From Gnetum montanum (lineage: Eukaryota; Streptophyta; Gnetopsida; Gnetales; Gnetaceae), in the NCBI GenBank assembly GCA_015680685.1, contig MNCI01022333.1, positions 230,546 to 294,545 on the forward strand: DNA of 64,000 nucleotides. The letters run 5' to 3'. Under the pieces are notes generated by a model. That model ran no database searches. It was not told where the DNA came from and saw nothing but the letters and a program-made list of their open reading frames with translations. Below, one piece after another: positions 11,977 to 22,178 of this stretch (the stretch's first letter is position 1; every line of letters begins with the position of its first letter). The translations under genes were made by a program, and so were the position numbers.

Positions 11977-12471
11977 NNNNNNNNNNNNNNNNNNNNNNNN
12001 NNNNNNNNNNNNNNNNNNNNNNNNNNNNNNNNNNNNNNNNNNNNNNNNNNNNNNNNNNNNNNNNNNNNNNNNNNNNNNNNNNNNNNNNNNNNNNNNNNNN
12101 NNNNNNNNNNNNNNNNNNNNNNNNNNNNNNNNNNNNNNNNNNNNNNNNNNNNNNNNNNNNNNNNNNNNNNNNNNNNNNNNNNNNNNNNNNNNNNNNNNNN
12201 NNNNNNNNNNNNNNNNNNNNNNNNNNNNNNNNNNNNNNNNNNNNNNNNNNNNNNNNNNNNNNNNNNNNNNNNNNNNNNNNNNNNNNNNNNNNNNNNNNNN
12301 NNNNNNNNNNNNNNNNNNNNNNNNNNNNNNNNNNNNNNNNNNNNNNNNNNNNNNNNNNNNNNNNNNNNNNNNNNNNNNNNNNNNNNNNNNNNNNNNNNNN
12401 NNNNNNNNNNNNNNNNNNNNNNNNNNNNNNNNNNNNNNNNNNNNNNNNNNNNNNNNNNNNNNNNNNNNNNN
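11977..12471. other. Assembly gap (495 N)
   Basis: A run of N interrupts element G gag. Gag sequence is recognisable on both sides, so the gap removes the middle of that gene. Open frames spanning it have no meaning. Confidence 0.99.
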
Positions 12472-13730
12472 GCACTCTCAGTCAGGTGTTCACCTAGACT
12501 AAGAGCATATAGGATGCGGCCGAGGCAAGCAAAGACCTAGCCTACGTTGCATACAAGAATACCTTTACAAAGAAGGATAAGGCTAAGGCTACAACACCCA
12601 CATTTGCTGCTATGGCAAATGAGGCCAAACCCAAACCTAACAACAACAATAACAAGAACAACAAGAAACCAGCAACACCTGCTGCTAACCCTGCGCCCAA
12701 ACAAGGCAATGCATCGCAACCCTCTACATTCGCACCTGAGACATCTGCATCACCCAAATTGAACTTTCAGTGCAAAGATCGCTCGAAGTATACCCTACTA
12801 CCTATCAAGCTTTCAGATCTCCTGAAGCAACTACTAGCAATGGGGTATATCCAACACAAGCAGATGTCAGAAGAGGAAGCAAAGAGACATCAGCGATACT
12901 GCGAGCTCCTCAAGAACCCCTCTTTGGCTTTCCCAATGAGCCCACAATTCTTAAGGGATTCAAGCTAGAATGGTTTTGTGACTACCATCAATAGTGTGAG
13001 ACAACAAAAATTATTGTATGGCATTGAAAGACGATATCCAAAGGATGATCAATCAAGGGAAACTAGTGCTAGACGAAAGAAATCAAGTACGCCCTGAGAA
13101 TCAATCTCTGCACTTCTACACTGATCCTCTCAATGCCAATAACTTCAGTTACATCATCAATACCATCAGCATTGACAATAATCCTAAACCTTCCCAGTAG
13201 CTGTTTGTAGTTCGTGTGCCTCAATGCAGTGCACCGACACCATCGGCGGCTAATCAAAGTCCGTAGCAATCTTTTGTTCTGAGAGTCCCTCCCCGCATAT
13301 CCACTCCCGTACCACCTGTTAACAAAACCACACCATCACCGTGTACTCTACCACCATTAGCACCATATGTTATTAGGGGGCCAAGATGCACAATAGCCCC
13401 CACCCTGCATAAGACAGCCTCACAACCTTCTCATCCTAAAAAACGAGAAGTGCGCTTTGCAAGTGAGATGTCAATGGAAAGTATTGCCCCAAGTAATTGT
13501 AAGCCTGTGTCCTCACCCCCTTCATCTACACCCTCATCACCCAAAAGGAATGTTGCTAAACCTACACAGTCCTTGCCACCTCATCCAAATAGGCCTGAAA
13601 CTCTCCGTCCTCAGGAAATTCATCTTCTAGGATGAATGGAAGAGGAGAAAGGTAGTAAACCGGAAAGTCACCAAGACCTTTTGAGTTCCTTCACCCAAGT
13701 CAAGCAATCTCTAAAACAGAAAAAACTACG

Positions 13731-14134
13731 TTGAGCCTGTATAACCTAATTATGACATCTACAGCACACCGTGGGGCTTTGGTCCGCATGTTAACGGCAA
13801 TCCCGATTGACGAGAACATGCCAACAGAAGAGAAGGCGATCCATTTGATCATGCTTCCTTTTGTGCCTGCAAAGCCAAAGCCATTCCAATTCAATTTTTG
13901 TGATAATTCCATTAGGGAAGACCCTGAAAAGGGTCAAGTGACTACAACACCTCTCTTCATCACAATCTGGGTTGGCCAACACAAGGTCCAAAGGGTGCAT
14001 GTTGATGATGGAGCTGCCACAAATGTCATCCCTTTCCCTATTGTGAACAAGCTAGGTTTGTTTAACCAGATCAGGCCCACAACAACATCATGCTTAAAGT
14101 ATTTCAATGGGGCATGAGTCGTGATAAAGGGCAC
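13731..14134 (+). pseudogene. Element G protease, first part
   Basis: The open frame holds QVTTTPLFITIWVGQHK and the active-site segment VHVDDGAATNVIPFPIV, with D-D/G-G in the pattern typical of Tat proteases (D-G-G in place of D-S-G). The reading is broken at 14134 by a solo LTR and resumes at 15734. Joining across one GGCAC copy gives VIKG followed by TVHIDFVAGDQF in frame. It would process the gag-pol precursor. One TGA lies just before the insertion (14115-14117). Confidence 0.8.
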
Positions 14135-15733
14135 TGAAACACCACAAAAAGTTTTGGCTAACACTGGAAGACAGAAATTAAGCTAAGTTATGTTGGTCCT
14201 TAGCATGACCAAGCTTGAAAGCCTCAAAATAGCATCAAACAAAGTCAAAGCAAGCAAGTGAAAGTTCCATGGGACCCATAGAAGACTACGATGACATCTA
14301 GCATCAAACTTGGCAAATTTTGAGCTCAAAATACTTGGTTTTCACTATGTATGCATCCTATACGTTGGCCTACACATGCCCAGCGTAAGGCCCAACGTAC
14401 AGCAACTTTCGGGGCTCAAAAACTCATCAAAACATGCTAAAGTGGAGTGTCTAGACCCCCCAAGACCTTCCCCAAGGTCCCCAAAAGGTCTCAGGAACTT
14501 GAAAATCAAATTTTGGGCTTCAAATGATGGTCGTTCATTCCTCTACGCCCAGCGTATACGCTCGGCGTAAGCCCAGCGTAGAGAGACTTTCGGGGGCCTA
14601 GAAATGGGTCAAAACGTGCCAGAACTGAGTGTCTGGACCATCCAGGACCTTTCCCAAGGTCCCCAGCAGGTCTCAGGTACTTGAAAATCAAATTTTGGGC
14701 TCCAAATGATGGTCGTTCTTTCGTCTACGCCCAGTGTATACGCCCGACGTAAGCCCAGCGTAAGCCCAAAGTAGAGAGACTTTCGGGCCCCAAAAATGAG
14801 TCAAAACGTGCCATAATCGAGCATCCAGACCCCCTAGGACCTTCCCTAGGGTTTCTAGTAGCTCCTGGGCACCCAAAAATAAATTTTTGACCTTAAAATG
14901 AAGCATTTTCATGTGTATACGCTGGGCACATTTTTGGCTTACGCTGGCATGCTATACGCTTATGTTGGCATCCTCTACGCTCAGCATCCATCAGTGTAGA
15001 CGCCCAGCGTAGACGCCAGCATCCATCAGCGTAGATGCCCAGTGTAGACGCCAGCATCCATCACCGTATACGCCCAGAGTATACACCAGCGTCCATCCAA
15101 GTCCACACGCCCAACAAGTCCAGTGTATACGCCCAGCGTATACGCTGGCCTGATGTAGTGTATACGCCCAACGTATACAATGTTTCTAAATTTTAAGCAC
15201 CTGGTCGATATGCCACATGTCTCCCAACCTGATTTTCCCAGAAAAACCCCACCTATAAAAAGCCCAGTTTTCCTCATTTTCAGAGGTGGAAAAAATTTAC
15301 CGGAGCAGACACAAGAGACATCTACGCTGCAGATCAGAGCTCAAAAACCCTCTTACGCTGGAGAGACCTGTACGCTGTACACACAGTCTCTACGCTCTGC
15401 CTTCCTTGCGAACTAGCCGAGTCATCCCTACATTTTGCTCAGATTTATTGTAGTTTTTTTCATTTTTTTTCAGTTTACGTTTACAGGCTCATTTACATTA
15501 TCGTGCTTGTTTACGGTTTACATTTAACGTGCATTGTCTACATATAACCCAACGTTTTGTAGCGGCAAACGTTGGGGAAGTCCTTGTTTGATCCACGTGC
15601 GAACCATTCAAGGCGCTCTGCCTTCGTCCGTTCCAGCTTGCCCTCAAGCGGAGGCAGGGTCGACTGTGCTTTTCTGTAGATCTTTCAGTGCTCGTAACGT
15701 TCCAGCCTTGCACCAACGATTTTGGTCGGTACA
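14135..15733 (+). repeat. Solo LTR I (same family as solo LTR H), inserted in element G protease
   Basis: This 1599-bp block starts TGAAACACCAC and ends GGTCGGTACA, flanked by perfect 5-bp duplications GGCAC (14130-14134 and 15734-15738). Both ends align with the minus-strand solo LTR at 3000-4572, including GGCAGGGTC...CCTT(A/G)CACC(A/G)ACGATTT near the 3' end. The first half has repeated blocks of about 175 bp (14330-14880) containing CTACGCCCAGxGTATACGC. Between 14930 and 15180 the palindrome GCGTATACGC and variants recur many times. No internal element sequence remains. Confidence 0.92.
15252..15261 (+). promoter_or_regulatory. TATA box of solo LTR I
   Basis: CCTATAAAAA lies about 480 bp before the LTR end and downstream of the palindrome-rich U3, where an LTR promoter is expected. 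Confidence 0.55.
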
Positions 15734-16165
15734 GGCACAGTTCATATTGACTTCGTGGCAGGGGATCAATTCCCCACAAATGCAACGTTTATTGTGATTG
15801 AAGAGATGCCCGAGTTTAACCTGATCTTGGAGAGGTCATGGTTAGCACAACTTAGGGCTTTCTCTTCGCCCATTCATCAGGAGATCCATCTACCCTATGC
15901 AAACAGGGAGGTGGTGATCCATGGCAACAAAGTAGTGACACAAGCCATCAATAACATAGACATGGAATAGGGCTTAAAGGTCATAAACTTTGAGAATGAA
16001 GCACCTGTCTCCGTAGACACTAACCACCTAGCAATAGAACCGACTTAGCAAGCCAGTTCAGAAGATAAAAATGTGTGGACTAAGTTACCCTTCCAAGAGG
16101 AGGACAATGATATGGACGAAGGTCATGGCAATGTGCCTCAGCCCTACGCCTCGTCCAATCCATGA
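15734..16165 (+). pseudogene. Element G protease C terminus and linker to RT
   Basis: The frame reads TVHIDFVAGDQFPTNATF, then EFNLILERSWLAQLRA (the LGRPW-type segment closing a retropepsin fold), with an in-frame TAG at 15968. An acidic tail (QEEDNDMDEGHG) follows to about 16165. Beyond this, coding similarity to gag-pol stops until 22179. This agrees with the Ogre-type arrangement in which protease and reverse transcriptase are separated, possibly by an intron. Confidence 0.75.
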
Positions 16166-16324
16166 TGGGTCAAGAAGTAGTTACACATAGCGTAGCAACT
16201 GCACTACTTTTAGCCCAATTGGCATCTTTGTACATTTATCACCTCTTTTTTTTTGCACCCATCCATCTACGCTAGGCACCAATTAGCTTTCCTCTAAATC
16301 ATTAGCGTATCGCTTCTTTACCAT

Positions 16325-16560
16325 CTCATGGCCCGAAATGGCCTAAAACTATGCTACTACATAGGGGCCTGAAATGGCCTAAAACTAAAGATGGCCCAAA
16401 ATAGCCTAAAACTAGTGATGGCCTGAAATAGTCTAAAACTAGCGAGGGCCCGAGATGGCCTAAAACTACACTACCATGTGATGGCCCTCAATGGCCTAAA
16501 ATTAACAATGGCCCGAAACGGCCTGAAACTAGCAACGGCCCGAAATGGCCTAGAACTAAA
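16325..16560 (+). repeat. Tandem array (i): GGCCCGAAATGGCCTAAAACT-like units
   Basis: About nine degenerate units of 25-35 bp with core GAAATGGCCTAAAACTA. The array lies between the protease tail and the 3' end of the antisense gene. Its core resembles those of the arrays at 21560-22040 and 25665-26300 (ATGAC-TTAAACTAGC). Confidence 0.7.
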
Positions 16561-16732
16561 ACATAAAAATGAAAGTTTAACATAAAATTAACCACATAGA
16601 CAATGCATAAGCCAACATAAAATCAATGCTTTTTCCAAAATACTTCTTTTCCATTCAAAATTTTTTCCACTTCAACAATGTTTTCGATAGTTTCGCACAA
16701 AATTCAAAAATTTATAAAAAAAACTCATGTTG

Positions 16733-19700
16733 TCATGGGTCATCTTCACCTACATCATCTTCGCCCGCATCGTTTGCCCCTACATCATCCCCTTTTGCAC
16801 TGTCTGCCTCTTCATTTCCTCCTTTTACCTCATTGTTTTCGCCCTCTATGGGCCCTGCATCCTTATCTGGAACCTACATGGTAAATTGAAGTAGTCAGTT
16901 AGGGCCAGACATGAAAGCTAAGATAGCGTTTGAGCATTTACATAGCAGAATGTGACTAACCCAAGATGGCCCTAAGTCTATTTTGAAAGGTATACGATCC
17001 AAATGAAGCTCGAGGTGGTGCCAGACCTCTTGCTCCATCATATTGGCCTAGTTCTTGTCTCTTGGTTCAGTGTCTGCGGAAAACTTCTCCTTCTCGGTAG
17101 CTGTCCATCTCGACAATCCCAAGGAAAAGGAGGTGGTAGCAGTCACACCTGTGGGAAGGTCCACTTCCCGTTCAGGTAATTCAGTGACTGTTACCTACTC
17201 CATGAACTTGTTGTAAGCTTCATAAGTGCCAATGGCATTCACGAATGCTTCATAGATAAATGCCTTCACTAAAGCATCCCTGTATAGTTTGTGGTTGGTG
17301 GAACATTCTAGTTTATACATGTGTTTATGGTTTTTCTGGGATTTCCCCCACTCGTAAACTCTAGCGCTATAATATTTCCAGTCTTGGTTATTCTGAGCCA
17401 ACAAGTCCATCTGCATCTGTTGTTCCATTATTTCTCAGGTGGCTTCATTGTTGTGTCACACGACTGTCCAATATCTAGCATAATCTATTATCATCGTGCG
17501 CCAACTGTTGTCATTTCTATCATGGGTTATGAGAAACTCGTTCCTGGATTTGAGGTCTCCCACCTTGGCACTTAGTTTGACCTTCTCTTTCTCAGCCCTT
17601 TGGACCCATTTCCACAAGTCCTTGTTGAAGCGCCTACACTCCCACAAGGAGCATGTTGAGTGCAAAGCACATTTACTAGCCTCGTTGTATATGCGACGAG
17701 GCACCTCGGCCACTTTGGGCGAGAATGTAGGCACAACACTAACTTTCAACGCATGTTTTAGGTCCCATTTGAGTCTAGAGGCTACAAACATCCAAACAAT
17801 GCATTAGTCACATTAGCGTAGCAAGGTTAGCAGCTCAAGACATGTAGTATAGCAACCTAAAAGAGCTTAGCATAGCTACTTTACTTACCCACTTTGGGGT
17901 CGACCTGTTTGAGATGGCTGACCATGTCATCGACGACCCCCTGCATGAATGTAAATTTATCAGAAGTCTCGGCCGATAGTTCTAAGTGAGTCAAGATAGG
18001 TTCTGCAGTATCGACATTGGTGTCTATCATGCAACCAAATGCATTAGTAGTGACCAAGGTGGGCTGCAATAAAGATGAGAGTAATGTAAATGACAATGTA
18101 TGTTGTCAAACTCACCAGCGTCTAATTGCAACTCCCCTTCATCCTGACTCAAAATTATGGTAGCACCTTTGGCACTTGTTCACTCCCCTGATGCTGGACT
18201 GTGTTCAGCAGAAGGACCTCCGGTAGAAATCCCCTTACAATTGATGCGAGCTTCCTCTTTATTAGTTGATGCCTTTCTTTTCAAGGCACTAGCATCCTCT
18301 TCATCCATAGGAGACTCTTTTGTGCCTCCAAAAATGTCCTCCTCATCAGTAGAAGGATTCTCCCTAATAACAAGAGCCCCTTACTTAGTGATAGGATCTC
18401 CTTTCCTCTTGACTAGGGCCCTTTCCTCTATGACTAGGCCCCCCATGTCTTTATTTGCCACCCCCATCTTTGGAGCTGACACCTCTTCTTCATCGTCTTC
18501 TTCTTCTTCTTCTTCCTCTAGCAGCAAAAAAAAAGCAACATATTTTCGTTTAGCTTAAACCAAGTTAGCGTAAAGTAGGTGCTATGCTATGTTACGTTAT
18601 TTAGCACAGCATAATGTAGTAGGCATTAATAAAATAGGCAAAGAAATTAACATAAGTATTTATCGATAGGAGGTTGCATCCTGTGTACCTTAAACCGTAG
18701 TGTCTACCCTTCCTCTTCTTTTGTACAGAGGATCTCCTTAGTCGAAGAAGGCCTCCTTCGCTAAAACTTAGTAGTCACTATCTCAATGATGAGGCATTTC
18801 CCCTATGATACGCTACCAATAATGGTAGGGGGCGCCCCTTCCATGCTATCCTTGCCATGAAAGTTATGGGCCACTCAATCCATAGTCGTCATAGAGAACG
18901 ACTCCCCAATAGCTTTTAGGGGATCTTGGGCTCAGGTGCTTCGGAAGACTTGGTAGATCCATGGTTTGGATATTTGGTTGTGATCTCACATAACCCAGAC
19001 TTCATTCTCATGGACTACCAAAAACTCTGTGAAATGCTGCAAATAGGCTATGAAGAAGGTGTAGTGTACATTGAAGCAAGACTCCTACTTCTTATGAAGC
19101 GCAACCACTTTAGTCCGCAAGCCTTTACACAGATGTCCAGCCTAGTTGTAGAGGGTGCCCTCTTCCATAACCTCCTACATTATCCAAGCTTGTTCAATCT
19201 CCATGATCTTTCCTTGGGAAAGCAACTGGGGGAAAACACAAGCACAGAAGATGGGATAAACCTCTCTGGCGGCGATCAGCTTGACTTTCTCCATGGAGAT
19301 CCCCTTTTGCTCCTTTGAAACCCCTAGCCATTCCTTGATATCCTTCCTCTAATAGTTCAACTCTCTCTTGGTCCTTGAACCTATAGGGATGCCGTCAACA
19401 GGGACACCGAAAAGGTCTGCAAATAGCTAGTCATTAATCTCAAGGACCACCCGCACACCGTGTACACGTGTGTAGATGCGGTCTGCCTTTTCAGAGAAGG
19501 ACTCCACTAGGATGAGAATCTCAATGGAAAGGACACTTGGGTTCAAGACCAGGAACAAATCCATGAGCCCATCATCTTGAAGATGCCTGGTCAGGGATTC
19601 TGAGGCCATGCTGCATATCCAGCTTTGGCTCTCATCCACTTCCCCATACTTGAAGAAGACATTAGCCTCTTGGTTCCTAGAGGTAATCACCATCACCTCC

Positions 19701-21233
19701 TAGGACTTTTTCACCCCTATAGCCATTAGCACAGTTAGCAGTAATGACACTCAGACATGTAGCAATTCAATATTTAGCTTAACAAGTTTGAACGGTGATG
19801 GGAATGATGGAAGACAAATCAAGACATCTTCAATGAAGATTAGCTTAAAGGGTGTCCATCCCTCATCCAACCAACTAGACTTCTTGCATCTATTGTAGAA
19901 TCTGGGATACCAAGTTAGGTAGGCTTTGTACTCACCCCCACATTGACCTATCACACCTACATGTATATTCTCAGCAGAGGAAAACTCAGCAGCGCCATCT
20001 ATGCTAACGTCAACACATATGTATTGTCGTGAAGCCCCTCCTTATTGATAAAAACTTGGTAACAGAAATACACTATTAACATTTGGCTACCATAGAAAAT
20101 ATTGCATAACATAGTGGAACGCAGCTACAAAACTCACCCGTCGGCACAGTAAACAGTTCCTAGTGGGTTTTGAAAGCATGTTCCCATGTGACGTGAGATA
20201 AACAAGGTATTGTAGAGATTGTAGTAATTATACTCAGGCATATCCTAGACCTAGGTCAAATGCCTCAAATTTCTAGGACATTCACTAGATCCTTCTCCCT
20301 ACCTGCTGTTGATTTCTCCATTTGTCAAAAATCTCAAAATACACTTATTTTTCCTAGGCATCAAGGTTTTTGTTATGGCGGCCGCTACCTCCTCCACTAG
20401 GTGTGACCAAATGATCACGTTGAAGTGTTGGAGAAGAAATTGTAGAAACTCCAGGGCTCCTCCTCAAAACTAGACCGCTTGTCATCCCACATGCGTATGG
20501 AGTGGAGGAACATTGGCCACTGGTTCGCTGATGCAGCACAGGACCCTTACGATTTTGAGGACAATCAAAATCGACCTTAGCATTATCCTACACAACACAA
20601 TAGAAAATGTTAGCATCATGTCCGAGTGGAATTTACATCTAGCGTAGCAAGGCTAGCATTTTAGCATATAGCATAGCATGATTCCCTTCAGGCATATAGC
20701 ATAGTGAAAAACATGAAGGCAATAGCTTAGCGTAGCAATGAAGTGATTAGCTCTAATAAAGCGATTAACATTACACTACGACAGAACATGTATTACACTG
20801 TCACATCACACATGGCCAAACCCTCCCAAGGATCCTACGCTATGTTATCTACATGCCAATGCCTCAAATCATCCGAATGTCTACTGTAATGACAGCTGCA
20901 ATGATGGCGGTCCACGCGATCTTGCATGCAACCTTAGCATAACGTATGTACATCTGTCGTGGCTGAAATGGCAGCAGCGACAGTGTAAGGGCTAAAACAA
21001 TGACAACATGATGACAGAAAATACACGAATAGCTAAACGAAATCCTAGGAGCAAAACAAGAAAAACAAAAATGAATAACAGAGACAAAAAAATAGAGGAA
21101 GCACAGTGGCCTACCGAGTCAACGACGTCTCCTCATGCACCGCGATGTGCGCCTACGTCACACGCCCTAGGGTTTCCTTTACTTCTTCAACCTTGGAAAG
21201 TGCCAGGTGTTTGTGCTCTTTCTTGGGAGCCAT
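16733..21233 (-). pseudogene. Antisense multi-exon gene inside element G, unrecognised product
   Basis: I do not recognise the protein. On the minus strand, exons with splice signals can be read: 21233-21115 (start MAPKKEHKHLALSKVEEVKE), 20587-20303 (ends FDKWRNQQQ before GTAGGG), 20250-20138 (MPEYNYYNLYNTLF, before GTGAGT), about 20036-19785 (VGVIGQCGGEYKAYLTWYPR), 19700-18689 (a 1-kb exon with MDLFLVLNPSVLSIEILIL), 18517-18116 (acidic EEEEEEDDEEEV, before GTGAGT), 18063-17889 (before GTAAGT), 17781-16942 (coiled-coil-like VQRAEKEKVKLSAKVGDL) and 16873-16733 (acidic tail ending GEDDVGEDDP and a TGA). Several acceptors follow pyrimidine tracts. In-frame stops are mostly TAG where Gln or Trp codons are plausible. 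Some exon phases disagree by one, so indels exist. It could be an antisense extra gene of the Tat type or a captured host gene. It lies in the protease-RT interval. Confidence 0.65.
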
Positions 21234-21559
21234 TGTTTTACTTGTTGATTCTCTCTTCGTTGCTACATTAAATTGCCCTACTCTCTGTTGTCAAAAATCG
21301 CTCTGTGCTCCAAATGTGGGCTCTACGCTATTATGGTAAAAATGATGAGTTTACCAAGGGTTAATCCCTATTTATAGCCACAATGGTGAAAAGGAAACTT
21401 GTCATTCTCTCTCTCCGTTTAATGCAGAGTATTTCATGCAGCGTAGCATGCTCGCCACGATATCATAGCACTGTTTGCATTCACACCAGTGGGCCTGGGA
21501 GAAGAGCTTTGACACGCTTCAAACTAACTATTTACCTTTACGAAAAAAATATCTTGCAT

Positions 21560-22040
21560 TTTCCATGGTCTGAAAAGACCTTAAACTAGCAACCCTCACA
21601 CATAGTTTCAATCTAGTTAATGGTCCGCAAAGATCTTAAACTAGCTATCTTGACCTTCTACACATTGGCAGTTTGTAATGACGTTAAACTAGCAATTTTG
21701 CATTTTAACATTAGTAGTTTTTCGTTCTTTATATTAGCAGTTCTACATGTCTACATCTAGGTGGTCCGAAATGACCTTAAACTAGTACTCTAACCAGTTG
21801 GCAGTCCGCAATGACATTAAACTAGCAGTTTTGCACCATTACATCAACAATTTTGCATTTTTACATTAGCAACATTCCATTCTTTATATTATCAATTTTG
21901 CATTTTTCTGTCCAAGCAGTCTGCAATGATGCTAAACTAGCAGTTTCACATTATTACATCGGCAGTTTTACACTTTTAGATTAGCAGTTTTATGTTTCTA
22001 CATCTTAACAGTCCGCCACGACTTTAAACTGGCAAATTTT
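21560..22040 (+). repeat. Tandem array (ii): GTCCGCAATGACxTTAAACTAGCA units
   Basis: Irregular units carry the core CCGCAATGAC(A/C)TTAAACTAGCA, often followed by a T-rich filler such as GTTTTGCATTTTTACATTAGCA. The block sits upstream of the antisense gene start and just before the reverse transcriptase frame, so the antisense gene is bracketed by arrays (i) and (ii). Confidence 0.7.
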
Positions 22041-22139
22041 ATGACTCTACATCATACTTTATACTTACGTCTATCGTTGGCATTTAGTTGCTATTTTGCA
22101 AGTTTTCACCATGCATAATTGTTACAAACAGGTACCTCT

Positions 22140-22168
22140 TAATCAAACTTTCATCTCATTTTGGTAGG
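22140..22168 (+). promoter_or_regulatory. Candidate 3' splice site before element G RT
   Basis: A pyrimidine-rich run (CTTTCATCTCATTTTGGTAG) ends in AG eleven bases before the ATG that opens the reverse transcriptase frame at 22179. Ogre elements are known to splice between protease and reverse transcriptase, which would explain the 6-kb non-gag-pol interval. The donor site was not identified with confidence. Confidence 0.35.
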
Positions 22169-22178
22169 TTGAGCGAGA

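Larger units (their letters stand above)
10961..13640 (+). pseudogene. Element G gag (interrupted by assembly gap)
   Basis: The likely start is ATG at 10961 (MASSSTVANTSN), after the leader repeats. The first open frame ends at 11338 and contains a duplicated stretch that is an assembly artefact. After the gap (11977-12471), coding resumes with an Asn/Lys/Pro-rich linker (KPKPNNNNNKNNKKPATP) and the Tat gag motif KYTLLPIKLSDLLKQLL. In the next frame EWFCDYHQ is followed by ALKDDIQRMINQGKLVL, the degenerate zinc-knuckle and helix found in Tat gag proteins. A Pro/Ser-rich tail runs to 13635. At least one frame change (about 12855) and several TAG/TAA stops inactivate it. The role would be RNA packaging in the particle. 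Confidence 0.72.

Noticed and set aside
11789-12502. Long open frames on both strands across the N run
   Set aside because: They are open only because N codons are not stops; no sequence information is present at 11977-12471.
14135-14160. Protease sequence continuing as a KGTETPQKVLANT-like reading
   Set aside because: Alignment with solo LTR H and the perfect GGCAC duplication show that these bases are the LTR start; the real protease resumes at 15734.
18157-19318. Plus-strand frames 18157-18558 (133 aa, Ser-rich) and 18926-19318 (130 aa)
   Set aside because: They are shadows of minus-strand exons 18517-18116 and 19700-18689, which have splice signals and a sensible acidic or helical composition; the Ser run is the reverse of a GAA repeat.
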